Source: Anaeramoeba flamelloides (taxonomy: Eukaryota > Metamonada > Anaeramoebidae). From it: DNA of 64,000 nt. The notes under the pieces were generated by a model, which was not told the origin of the DNA, searched no databases, and saw only the letters and a program-made list of their open reading frames with translations. The stretch lies in NCBI GenBank assembly GCA_027625915.1, contig JANTQA010000057.1, forward strand, positions 6,820,001-6,884,000, given 5' to 3'. This document shows positions 13,701-24,330 of the stretch, piece after piece (within the stretch, counting starts at the first letter, position 1; every line of letters starts with the position of its first letter). Both the position numbers and the translations under genes were made by a program.

Positions 13701-14951
13701 GAAAAAGACAAATTCTTGATGTAAAAGTTCTAAACAAAAATTTAGAAATTAGGGAAGTGTCGTCAAGTGCCGTGTGGTGTCTTTGATTTAAGAAATTAAA
13801 AGAAAATTTCTTCAATTTTCTTTACATTTCAAAAAGTAAAAAAACCTAACGGTGGTTTTCCAAAATTCAAAAGAATAGAGAAAAATCAAAGGTTTTGCTC
13901 TATTCTTTTGAATTTTGGAAAAGCTAACGGCAAGTGTCCGTCAAGTGCCGTCAAGTGCTGTAGAGTGCTTTCAAGTTCTTGAAATTTTCTTTTAATTTCA
14001 AAATCAAAACCAAACTCATGAAGCTGTTTTCTTGAGGTTTTCTGTTTTATTTCTAAAGTGTCCTAGGTTTTTTTGAGTTTTCTATTTATGTGGAAAATCA
14101 ATAGATTTTCGTTAGGCTTTTTTTTTACTTTTCGAAATAAACCGAAAATTTATATTAAAATTTTCTGTTTATTTCAAAAAGTAAAAAAAAAACAAGAACA
14201 CTTCACAAATAAAATAGAAAACCTCAAAAAAACCTAGAACACTTTAGAAATAAAATAGAAAACCTCAAAAAAACCTAACGAAAATCTATTGATTTTAGAA
14301 ATAAATAGAAAATTCAAAAAATCGAACGAAAATTTAATGATTTTTTAATCAAAACAAAATTTAAAAAAAAGCTAACGGTGAGTGTCCGAAAAGTGCCTGT
14401 CAAGTGCCATATATTGCCGTAAAGTGTCCAGTTTTTCCAGGGTTCAAAAGAATCGAGTAAAATCTATGATTTTTCTTTATTCTTTTGAATTTTGGAAAAC
14501 CTAACGGCTGTAAGAAGAAATTAATTTCCTCCCTTCAAAATAAATAAAAATCCAAATTCTTTTTCATAAAATTGTGTTTTGGGATTGTTAGGTATTTTGA
14601 ATCTTAAAAGGAAAAATATTGTGGTGTTAAATAAAGTGTTACCTTAAAACAACTGAAACAGTGGTTGGTGAATGCCTAAATAAGGATAATAAAAAAATAA
14701 AAATAAAAAAAATGAAAAACAAGAAAGATTAAGCTCAAGATCTGATCATAACAAAAGGAGATGTGGATAAATTATTTAAAAAATTGCTATTTACCATTCA
14801 CCTGGCTTTACTCCAATATCATATCCCTCGCTTGCCATTTTGTGAATTGAATAAGGAGAAAGAGAAGTGTCACCAAACCAACGAATTATCTAAAAATTTT
14901 TTTTCAATTAAACAATGAAATAAGAGCTTTGATGATTAAGGAAGGCGCAAG

Positions 14952-14993
<42 letters not shown>

Positions 14994-15542
14994 AAACAAG
15001 AAGAAAAACTTACAGTTAAATAAATTAATATATCTTTTACATTTGATTTGTGCAGCCTCCAGTCTGAAAATAAAGAGAAAAAAAATTTTTTTGTTATTTT
15101 TTTGTTATTTTGTTTTGTTTTGTTTTGTATTGTTTTGTATTGGTGGATTCAAATTGAGAACAAAAGGAAAAAAAAATTAGTTTTCAAACCTCTTCCTAAT
15201 AAAAATTGTTGAAAAGCTTGCGCTAACATCATTTGTCCTTTATTTTTTGAAGAGAAAAAAAAAGTTAAATTTTTGAAAAAAAAATTCAAGGATTAAATAG
15301 TTGTATGGTTCAGAACGTTCTCATTCTCAAGAAAAAAATTAAAAAAAACAAAAAAAAAACCAAATCTACAAACCTGTTCGATACATACATCCCCAGCCAG
15401 TGTCAGAGGTGTATCCCTGAATTGATTTGAATTTATTTCGATAACTTAAAAATATTCGAGATCTTAAATCTTCAATAAATTCTTCCCATTTATTTTCAGG
15501 TCTGCTGTATTGTTCAAGACACTTATAAGTTGTGGAAAGCAT
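7721..15542 (-). CDS. atg4: ATG4 autophagy cysteine protease with very large internal insert
   Basis: ATG4 processes and deconjugates ATG8. Exons on the minus strand: 15542-15374, 15237-15190, 15063-15014, 14889-14795, 14675-14643, 9719-7721; all joins GT-AG with matching phases, 797 residues. Exon 1 holds SRIFLSYRNKF and the nucleophile motif TSDTGWGCMYRTG (Cys52). Exon 2 gives GQMMLAQAF, exon 3 LGRDWRLHKSN, exon 4 IIRWFGDTSLSPYSIHKM and KPGEW, exon 5 HSPTTVSVVL. The last exon starts YFQMYVAKDS, then about 500 residues rich in Lys, Glu and Asn, then the catalytic end: WMPLIVFVPIRLGLKKFN, LGIVGGKPNTSLYFVAVQ, LDPHKTQ (Asp724, His726) and LDPSMMLGFLLKDKNDYLDF. The triad is complete. The usual family length is about 350-500 residues, so the insert is exceptional. 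The N-terminus is uncertain: the frame stays open upstream of Met1 to a TAG acceptor at 15581, so an extra 5' exon may exist. Confidence 0.93.
9720..14642 (-). other. atg4: Intron 5 of atg4 (4.9 kb)
   Basis: Donor GTAACA after the HSPTTVSVVL exon, acceptor ATCATAG before YFQMYVAKDS, phase 2 on both sides. A hairpin-array repeat occupies 13740-14535; the rest is AT-rich with no clear exon. A small missed exon is possible, because ATG4 usually has about ten more residues between the GPxxVA-like motif and the following strand than this join gives. Confidence 0.75.
13740..14535. repeat. Hairpin-array repeat, copy 1
   Basis: Begins ATTAGGGAAGTGTCGTCAAG and ends near CCTAACGGCTGTAAGAAG, ends that recur in the short copy at 41838-42070. 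Inside are several inverted repeats in series. The clearest is a perfect 25-bp stem, 13856-13880 with 13898-13922 (core AATTCAAAAGAATAGAG), loop 17 bases. Others pair stretches such as CTAGGTTTTTTTGAG/CTCAAAAAAACCTAG and TTTCGGTTTATTTC-like arms. Linkers repeat GTCAAGTGCCGT and CTAACGG. No protein coding. Confidence 0.8.
14951..14988. repeat. Poly-A tract (about 38 bases) in an atg4 intron
   Basis: Long A homopolymer between the exons at 15063-15014 and 14889-14795 (a T run on the gene strand). Its position before the acceptor makes it a very long pyrimidine tract, which may matter for splicing; assembled length is likely unreliable. Confidence 0.85.
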
Positions 15543-16117
15543 TGTGATTGTACTATCCGATTCTATTCCTTTTGTTTTAGCTATTTTTTAATTTCGAGAG
15601 AACATTTATAAAGAACAAAAAAAAATTTTCTACATTCAAAAAAACAAAAAATTTTTTTTTTTTTGCAAACAAATGGCGAAAAACAAACACATATGACGAA
15701 CACTGTTTCTCACTTTATTAATCATTTTGAACTTTCTTAGAAGATCCTAAAACAGCAATCAGGATAGTTGACAGTAAAATTATTAAGAAAAAATGATTTC
15801 TTCAGATGGTGATTACCAATTCTTTTTAAAAAATAATATCAAAACTCAATCTCGAAAAAAGTACTTTTTCAAAACACACAGCTTATTTACCCAAGTGTGA
15901 GATTAGAATACTCTTGATTCTTTATATAAAATAAAAAATACTGTTATTTATCATTGAAATAGATAAAATTACAACTAATTACCTATTTTCAATAATGAAA
16001 TCAAACTTTCATAAAAGATCCTTTGTTTACCCAAAGTAAATCAATACAGAACAAAAAAGAGCCAAACAGAGAAAATAAGACTACACTTTTCAATCTATTT
16101 CTTTGAAAAATTAAAGT

Positions 16118-16190
16118 TTGTAAAAGAAAAAAAGGAAAATGAAGTGAAAATTTTTTTCTCCATTTATTATTCTAAGTCATCAACTAAAAA
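16118..16190. mobile_element. MITE-2 fragment (one end)
   Basis: Contains AAAATGAAGTGAAAATTTTT followed by CTCCATTTATTATTC, the right-end signature of the MITE-2 family (compare about 26450-26488 and 44190-44231). No matching left end was found. Confidence 0.45.
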
Positions 16191-17654
16191 TTTAAGATTT
16201 TTTATTTTGTTTTCAACCAAGTTGGAGGGGATAAAAAATCAATCATTTTTGAAAACACGAGAGATACTTGAAATTTAAATGAGAAAAACAAATTGTTTTT
16301 AAAAATATACAAAGCACTGAACGAGGTCTAAAAGAAAATATCTTAATTTTTAAAGTTGTTTTGATAATTTTGTGATTTTTCATTTAAAGAGATACAATTT
16401 ATCTCTTGCAAGAAGTGGAGAAGAAACTTTTAGTATATTTGATGTATTTAATAGGGTTTTGTTTCAATTTAAAAAAAGAAAGGAGGTGCTATTAAGAAAA
16501 AAACCAAAATTGAAAATTAACACACTAAAAAAAAATCTAAAAGCACAAACATCTTTATTGTTTATTCGATCAAATTGTTTAATATTTAAGGACCGCATTT
16601 TAAGGTGAAAACCGTGAAATAATGTATAAAAACACCATTGGAAGAGTTTTGTTATCTCGATAATATTTATATACTGAGAAATTCTTGTAAAAAAATGAGA
16701 AATTTTCATAATTCTAACAATTTTCACAATTTTTACCTTGTTAGATCATGCAAAATTTGATTTTAAAATTTCGAATTTCCATTCCATCATTTTGAACCCA
16801 CAGTAAAACCTCTGGATGTTCTGCATATTATTTTATATATTGTTTTTACAAGTTTGAAATACTCTCAAATTTGAACTTGCACCGGAAAAACCCCAAAAAG
16901 TCTTTTTTTTATAATTATTTTTGTTGTTATTTTCAATTTTCTCTTTCATTAGAAAAACAATGAAAAAAAATTCTACCTGAAAAGATAAAGATGACAAAAA
17001 ATGTTTTTTTTTTTTGTCCAATTTTTAAGAATGAAAATTCTTTTTGAGGAGTGAATGTGAAATAACACAACAACTAAACAACCTAAAGGGTGGGGAAGTA
17101 GTCTTTAAGGGATTAGCCTCACAATATATTCATCGATAATTAAAGTATGTAGTAATTGGGTGTAAATGATGGAATTGTTTCATAGTTAACATGGTTTCTG
17201 TGACTATAAATAATCGATGTAAAAATTATTTACTCATAATAAATAATTACATTTTTTACTTTATGATTACTATTAAAAATTTTCATTTTGGAAATAATTT
17301 TTTTTAGAATTCATCTGTAAATTTAGAAAAAGAACCCCAACTAATATTATTCTGATACTTAATAATTTATATTTTAGAACTTTCCAAAGTAACTATTCTA
17401 TTTTTTTTTTTTTTTTTTTTCATTATAAAGATTTGATCATAATCATCAACATAAAAACCCAAAGAACTGAATAGTTTTGTTTTCTTTTGATAAAACTACC
17501 TGTAGCATCAAAATATTTCCATGATTTGTGAAATAATATGTCAAAAGAATCTATTGAGTTAATTATTTAATTGTCTTAAAAAAATTGAATTTTTTAGCAA
17601 CTAATCTACTTTTCAGTGAGATAAATATAAGAAAGTTATTATTTTTTTGAGACT

Positions 17655-18330
17655 CACGCAAAAAAAAATGATAAAAAATAAACTTTTTTCTAGACTTATT
17701 TATATTGGTTATTTCTAGAAAAAAAGAAATTTATTATCTACTACTCTACCGATTATGAATATTATTGAATTTTTCTCTTTTTTTATTTTATTTGTGAAAT
17801 AACTAGTCGAGTTTCTGGAAATGTTGCCTTAATATCAAACAAGGAAGAGACAGGGGAATAGAAGAAATGTGAATTTTCTCTAGATATTACTTAACTAGTT
17901 ATGTTTTTTGATTCAAAAACATAGAATTCATAGGGTGTTGTTCTTGAACAGTGTCAGCTATTTTGAGAGTTTAAAAGGGATGAAGAAAATAATTTTTTAA
18001 AAAGGTTGATATTTAGAAACAATTACTTTTTTGGTTGAAAGTCTCTTATTTTAAAATAGTTTTAAAGAATACAAAAATTGGTCTAGCTTTAAAGATCCTA
18101 AAAGAATGAAAAACTACAAAGAATTTTTTTTTATTTTTTGTTGTTTTATTTTTTTTCCTTGAAGATCCTCACTATTTCAACAAATAATAACTCATACAAC
18201 ATGAATCATTGTTTCTACAACAAGTAAAATATTGTTCTTTCTGGGGGTTATAATTAGCACCCTCTCAAGAAAAATATAGAAAAATATATTGCTTATTATC
18301 TCAACTTTGTACAAATAATAGCAGTTATCC
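17655..18330 (+). repeat. Dispersed repeat, copy 1 of an inverted pair
   Basis: Matches the reverse complement of about 23370-24020 in collinear blocks: TTTTCTAGACTTATTTATAT, ATTATTGAATTTTTCTC, GGTGTTGTTCTTG, TATTTTGAGAGTTTAAAAGG, ATTTCAACAAAT/ACAATAACTCAT and CCTCTCAAGAAAAATATA. No coding capacity. Both ends are diffuse. Type unknown. Confidence 0.7.
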
Positions 18331-18349
18331 ATCAATTTCAACAATTCTA

Positions 18350-18667
18350 AAAACCAGAAAATTAATAACTATTTAAATAGATATTACTATATAATCAATA
18401 AAAATTCAAATAACATTTGTCCTTTATGTTTAAAATGTGAACAAAAGGAAATTATAGAAAATATGGATCATTTTTTATCGGTATGTCCTTCCTCTGAAAA
18501 AGATAGATTGATATTTCATAACAAATTAAAAGTAATAAATCTTAATGAATATAATTTTAAGCTGTCATAATTTAAAATTATTTTCATTAATTAATAATCG
18601 TGAAATCTATGATTTTATGGTTAAATTTCTGAAAGGGAATTTAAGTCTAAGGGCAATTAGAGTGTAA
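18350..18667 (+). mobile_element. LINE reverse-transcriptase 3' end, decayed fragment
   Basis: Translates to CPLCLKCEQKEIIENMDHFL, then SVCP, a Cys-Cys-His-Cys knuckle typical of the C-terminus of non-LTR retrotransposon proteins. It continues to KLKVINLNEYNFKL and, after one frame change, REIYDFMVKFLKGNLSLRAI, then a stop. Related fragments lie at 28800-29060 (-) and 40734-41050 (-). Only the last hundred or so codons remain, as expected for 5'-truncated or eroded LINE copies. Confidence 0.7.
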
Positions 18668-18897
18668 TTTACACTTCTTCAATAATAAAATAAATAAAAA
18701 ATATCCAATATATATTTTTTTAATCAGAAAGATAATTTAGAATTCCTAAAAAATCGATCAAAAAAATTATTTTATCCCAAATTAAAGACTGAAAAATAAT
18801 TAATTATTTCCGGATAGTATAGAAGTAAATATATAAATATAAAGCAAACAAATAAAAAAAAAAAAAAAAATGATTTAATGTATTATTATTAATATTT

Positions 18898-21447
18898 TTA
18901 ATTGAGTTTCAATTTATTGAACTTAACAGTTAAATAATTTGTTAAAAACTCATATGCCGTAAAACTTATTGCAGTTGAAGGAATAACTTTAAATAGATTT
19001 GTACCAAACCCAGCGTATAACCCTGAAATCCCACTTTTCAAATAAATATCTTTTACAACTTGAATATGTTTCTTTTTTTTACTGGAAGTTTTTGATTGCA
19101 TTTGAGTTCTAACCACTTGGCTCGGCTAATATGGTAAAGATAATTCATAAAGAAATGTTAATTTAAAAAATAAAAATTAATAGATCAGTAAATTAAAATA
19201 TAAAATCATTTTTAATTTATGTAAAGCTTATGAATATTATTTTTAATTTATTTAAAGGGAATAAATACTTTTTAAAAAATCTTTTCTGGTATTAAATTCT
19301 GATTCAAAATAATTTTTTAATTTTAGTAAAAATCTTTCTGAATGTTTGATCTGATTATTAATGATTAAAAAACTCACATAATACCCCAGAGTATTATTGG
19401 CTTAAAAGAATACCGAGTTCATAGATCTTGTCAAAATATATATATTTGAGGGTTTTTTTTTGGAAATTTGAAAAGTCGGATAAATACCTTTTTTGCTAAC
19501 CAAATCCAAAATATACCTTGAAAAGATTTCAAAAATCTAAAAATCCCTGCAGATAATTCACTCTACTTTATATATTCAAGTATTACCAAGTGAAAGGTAA
19601 GTCTACAAATATACTTGACAATTATCTTGGGGGAAAGTTCGGCAAGATGGTAAACAAAATCGCTTTCAAATTTGACTTTAAATGTTAGGGATTTTCCAAA
19701 AAGTTTTTGGATCAATAAACGTTTTACCTAAAAAATACTAAAAAACAATTTATTGCAGTTTTCCTATTTTCCTTCAATAAATACTCAATGAAATGTTTTG
19801 TCATGTCCTGCAACATTCAATTTTAATTATCAGAGAACCTACATTTAGATTTTCCTTAAGCACATAATTAATTACAGTCAGTTCCGCTTTTAAGACACAA
19901 ACTTTCAACAAAATTTAAGAAACAAGAAAAATTCTCAAATTAATGCACAAAATTCAAATTCTAGTGAAAAAATCTTTTGTGTAAAAAAAAAAAATTCCAA
20001 AATTTGTGCTTTAATTTGAGATTTTTTTTGTGCCTTTATTTTGTGACAATTTTTGAGTCTTAAAAGTTGAACTGACTATAAACGTTTTTTTTTTTTTGTC
20101 TTGCAGCATTGTATTCCAACCACCTCAGAGCACAAAATAAAATAGTCCTTCAATAAATGGTGAGAGTTCTGTTATTTCTTAAAGGTTTTAATGATGCTTT
20201 TCAAATGGTTTTTGTAAAATTAGACACATTTTTGTGCCAACAGCAATCACTCTCTTCTTGAGAATAATCAAATTTACGAAGGCGAAGAGGAAGGCATGAA
20301 AAACAGATTTTAATAAGAATGGGAAGAGATTAATTACATATTCGACAACACTCGAAATCCCTTTTGCCAAAGAGGAAGCAATAAACAGGTGTATTAACCC
20401 TAATTTTACTTCACCGTCATCTTCTTCTTCATCTTGTTCAGCTTGTCTGAAATTTACTCCAAGATTGCTTTTGTTTTTTTTCATTCGAGCTTTTTTCTTT
20501 TTGATCCTCACGCTAAAGACAGATTTTAATTTTTCATACATGGGATAATAGACTGCAATTCCAGATAGCCCTAACAAAGAAGCGCTAAACCCGGAAAATA
20601 AGGCCTGAAGCCCTTCCTCTTGGTAAATTCGTGATAATGTTTGGAAAGTGGTTGTGTAGAGCTGTTCGCTTCCAGATCCACTTTGCGCTTGCATCCTGAC
20701 CTTCGCGACCCAAAAAGGGTTGCTGAGCAGCTCGGAAACTGCACCGGAAGAGATCGCAGATAATAAATGAACGGCGTATTTGCTCTCGATTCTTTTGGAG
20801 ATTCGCTGCTTGCCAAACTCGTAAAGCGCGGAGTTTGTTCCCCAAAAGGTCAGCAAGGCCATGATCGATGGAGACAAGCCAACAAAATAATCAGAAATCC
20901 CCCTTTCGGGATGGCTTTCTTGAAGAATCCCCACTAGCCTCTTTTGTGCCTGTAGTGGCAGAACTTGGGACTGCGCTCTTGTTTTGATAACCTCTTTAAG
21001 ATTTGGTTTTTGGAAAGGATTTAGAATTTTTTGTTTGGAAAAGCTCGTTAAGCCTGAAGCATTTAGAATTATTTTTGTTTTGGGGTTTTACAAAAGAGGA
21101 ATATCCAATCGACCTGCAAAATTGAACAGTTTCCTGATCTTGTGTAATTCTGTTAACCAGAATACCTACGGTTCACAGAAGATGTTCATTTTTACAAGTG
21201 GACTTGCATGGCTTCATCAAACAAAGGCAAAAAAGCCCATTAATGAAAAGATCGCCAAACCATTCGTTCTTTTTTGCGTTTTCTGTTTCCTTTAATTGAG
21301 AATAAAAAAAAAAAAAGATTTACCGATCGGTGATGTAAGTATTGTTGAAAACACTCCAATTGATGCTCCTGAAATTCCACTGATAAGAGGGTTTGGGACA
21401 TTTTTTTTTTTTGTTTGTTTGTTTAATCCAGAGAATATTTCCTTCAT
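18898..21447 (-). CDS. Mitochondrial carrier (SLC25) family transporter
   Basis: Six-helix solute carrier of the mitochondrial or mitochondrion-related organelle inner membrane, or the peroxisome. Exons on the minus strand: 21447-21324, 20993-20338, 19125-18898; phases match, 335 residues. Three carrier repeats are seen: repeat 1 with GISGASIGVFSTILTSPIE then VIKTR (PxExxK split by intron 1), repeat 2 SGAVSELLSNPFWVAKVR (PxWxxK), repeat 3 SSVVEYPSQVVRTQMQ (PxQxxR, split by intron 2), and GLYAGFGTNLFKVIPSTAI near the C-terminus. The PxW and PxQ variants recall nucleotide, NAD, FAD or folate carriers (SLC25A32/33/36 group); that substrate class is inference. Oddity: a charged insert (about residues 190-226, Lys-rich then Glu/Asp-rich) in the loop between repeats 2 and 3. 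The start is the first Met ahead of repeat 1. Confidence 0.9.
19126..20337 (-). other. Intron 2 of the carrier gene (1.2 kb)
   Basis: Donor GTAATT after VVEY, acceptor ATATTAG before PSQVVRT, phase 0 on both sides; it interrupts the third carrier signature motif. It contains the mariner-like miniature element at 19871-20080. Intron 1 (21323-20994) is 330 nt and holds nothing recognisable. Confidence 0.85.
19871..20080. mobile_element. Mariner-like miniature element (MITE-M), copy 1
   Basis: About 210 bp, almost entirely palindromic. Left end CAGTCAGTTCCGCTTTTAAG preceded by TA; right end CTTAAAAGTTGAACTGACTA, its imperfect reverse complement. Pairing continues inward through AATTCTCAAATTAATGCAC versus GTGCTTTAATTTGAGATT, giving arms of about 80 bases. 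CAGT-type ends next to TA dinucleotides are characteristic of Tc1/mariner elements. No transposase remains. Confidence 0.75.
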
Positions 21448-23369
21448 TGGTTCTGTTGTACAAGATAAAAAAAAAAATGAGTATGGGGACAGTGAAATTT
21501 TTTTTTAATTTGGAATATTTTGTTAGTATTAAATTTGTTTCTTTAGAAATCTGATAGCAAAATCCTTATGTGTTTAAACTTGTTGTTTTAATGCCTTTAT
21601 TGTTTTTCAGAATTTTTTTGAACTAAGTTTGGTAGATCAAGAAATCACGATACTTGCAATTGATTAACATTTCTGTTCCAATATGTCAGTAAACTATTTT
21701 TCATTATTTCTTTTTGCATTATTCGTTTACTTCAGTTTGTATAATCAACGGTTATCGTTTTATATTTTATAAGTAGAATTTTCGTTTAAAACTTTTCTCA
21801 CAAACTAAACTTGTGAAATAGTGATCTCATACTATTTTTTTTTTTTTGATTCTAAATTTTGAAAACTGATAATTTCCACCAAATCTGATAAAACTAGTTC
21901 AAGGTTTGATGAATTGAATATAGTTTTTGTTATCTCTTATTTTAAAAAATGACTTATCTTTGTTTTTGAAATAAACTCGAAAAGTTTTCCAAATACTTTC
22001 CATATTAATTCTATTTTCTGATTTAAGCATTTTTCAAAACATCCCATTGTTTCTTTTATTGATTATAATTGACACAACTACAGTAACAGTTAAAAGGAAA
22101 TTAAAAGACAAAGTTATCAAAAAAATGGAATTATCGAAAGTTGTTTCAAACAATTCAAAGTCTATTTTTTTTTAAAATTTATTCCCTTAATCCTATTCTT
22201 AAAAAAAGCTTCGTTTAATCATAAAACTTTTAATTCATTCTTGTTTTTAATTGGATAGTTATTGTAGCCTTTGTGTTTAATTTTTTTTTTTTTTTAATAA
22301 TTGTTGAACATTCAAAGTGAATAAAAATTTCACTTATATTTCATTTGTCTTTAGAAACTAATCTTAATTGTGATTAACAAAGGAACACATCAAATTAATT
22401 GTTGAGTCTTTTGTTTGAAGAAACCCATTTTCCTTGGAGAGAGAGAATAATTTCAATTGTGAATATATTATAAACATTTTATATTATTATAGACTATCTT
22501 TATTTTATGTAATGTAGCAACTAAAACCTAATGATATTAATAGAAATAATTGTTGAAAAGAATGTCTGTTAAAGGAAAGATAAATTATTATAAAATTCAG
22601 GGATTTCAAATGCTAAAGAGAAAAACATTTTACAGATATCAAAACTTTTTGAAATTCTCTAACAAACAAGGTAAAATTAAAAGTAATTTTGTTATCTATT
22701 GATCCACTTATTTTTTGTTAGTATTGATATAATTCCCCTAGATTATAGAATATTTTAATATGAAGCGGAAAGTTTTTATAATTATAAGATTTTGATATTC
22801 GTATCTTTTCAAGTTATATTTCAAATTTGGATAGTGAAAATCGTAACGATTACTCAAAAGGACAAATTTTCAAAAAAAAACAAAAATTAAACATAATGAA
22901 GATTTCTTGAATAAGTATAGATTTGAGCCATTATACACATTAATTATCAGAAAAATAATATTCATAGGTAATAAAATATGTGTTTCATCTGAGAACCTGT
23001 GATTTTTTTTTCTTCTTCCAATACAGCATTTGATTGGCTACATAACAATGTACCAACTCAAAACTCTTTGAAGTCAATAAATATGCTGCTATCCATAACA
23101 GTAATATTCACTATTAATAATATAAAGATATTTTTTTAAAGGGGCTAAGCATTAGTCAACAATATGTCTCGGTGTTTTTAAGTTTTTTGGATTAAAATCA
23201 ATTGTCAATAGAAACTTCTTATGTTATTCCCAGTTCAAGGAACAACAAAACATTTAATTAAGAAGGGGTATTTTGAGTTGGTCTTGTTCATTTTAAGAAA
23301 AAAATAAATTTAGCTGGAAATTTTTTCAATTTCAGTTTTATTATTTTTTAAATAAGAAAAAAATAACTG

Positions 23370-24020
23370 TCGTTAATTCACGAAGTTGAGAAAATAAGAA
23401 ATATATTTTTCTTGAGAGGATGATATGTATTTTATCCAGAAAGAAAAAAATTTTTATTGTTGTTGAAACAATGAGTCAAATTGCATGAGTTATTGTTTGT
23501 TGAAATGGTGTGGATCTGTTATGAAAAAAAAAAAACAATAAAAAAAAAAAAGTCTTGGTTTTTCAGACCGTTTAGATCTGTTTATTTTTGATATATTTAA
23601 AACTGTTTTAAAATAACAGAGTCTCAACCTAAAATGTGAATTGTCTCTAAATTTCAACCTTTTTCAAAAGTTATTTTCTTCAACCCTTTTAAACTCTCAA
23701 AATAACTAGCACTCGCCAAGAACAACACCTTATGAATTATATATTTTATAAAATTAAAACGTAACTGATTAATTAAAATCTAGAGAAAAATCACATTTCT
23801 TCAATCCGTCTGATATTTCTATTTTTTATTTTTAGTTACTAAAACCCAAAATCAACTATTTATTTTACAAAAAAAAAAACAAAAAACAGAGAAAAATTCA
23901 ATAATACCCATAATCAGTTGAGTATTATCTTTTAAAGATGTTTTTTTTCGAGAAATAACTTATATAAATAAGTCTAGAAAAAAAGATAATTTTTTATCAT
24001 TTCTTTTTTCTTAAGTTTAA
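23370..24020 (-). repeat. Dispersed repeat, copy 2 of an inverted pair
   Basis: Reverse-complement counterpart of 17655-18330, with the same order of conserved blocks and many small indels. The pair flanks the carrier gene in opposite orientation. Confidence 0.7.
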
Positions 24021-24159
24021 AAAAAAAAATAACTTGAATAACTTAAAATAGATTTTTAAAAAAATTATCCAACTGAAATTTAACAATAACTTATGTATAG
24101 TTATTCTTCAAACTGACTAGATTAAATTTGTTGAAAATACCCATTTTTAATTGAAATTT

Positions 24160-24330
24160 TACTGTCAATTCTATTTTTAAGGCACAAATTTTCAACAAAA
24201 TGTAAGGCCAAAAAAATACCCAAATCATAGTATATTTTTTGGAATTGTTTTTACACCAATTATTTGGCTAGAATTTTAATTTTGTTCCTTTTTTTTTTTT
24301 TTTTGAACCTTAAATCTGATTAAAAATTTT
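24160..24330. mobile_element. Mariner-like miniature element (MITE-M), degraded copy 2
   Basis: Left end TACTGTCAATTCTATTTTTA followed by AGGCACAAATTTTCAAC closely follows the left arm of the copy at 19871. The right end (about 24304-24325, GAACCTTAAATCTGATT) is only a weak reverse complement. Confidence 0.5.

Larger units (their letters stand above)
15543..18897. other. Intergenic region between the carrier gene and atg4
   Basis: Contains a partial MITE-2 end (about 16118-16190), one copy of an inverted-pair repeat (about 17655-18330) and a LINE 3' fragment (about 18350-18667). Open frames near 16.4-16.7 kb and 16.83-17.02 kb have no recognisable homology. The second could hide a 5' exon of atg4 but I could not support it. 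Confidence 0.65.

Noticed and set aside
14929-15180. Open frame with a poly-Lys run
   Set aside because: Created by the poly-A tract in an atg4 intron and antisense to a real exon.
16833-17021. Possible upstream exon of atg4 (minus strand, contains GFFRCKFKFE with a phase-compatible GTATTT donor)
   Set aside because: No clear family match to the ATG4 N-terminus; donor, acceptor and phase agreement can occur by chance in AT-rich DNA.
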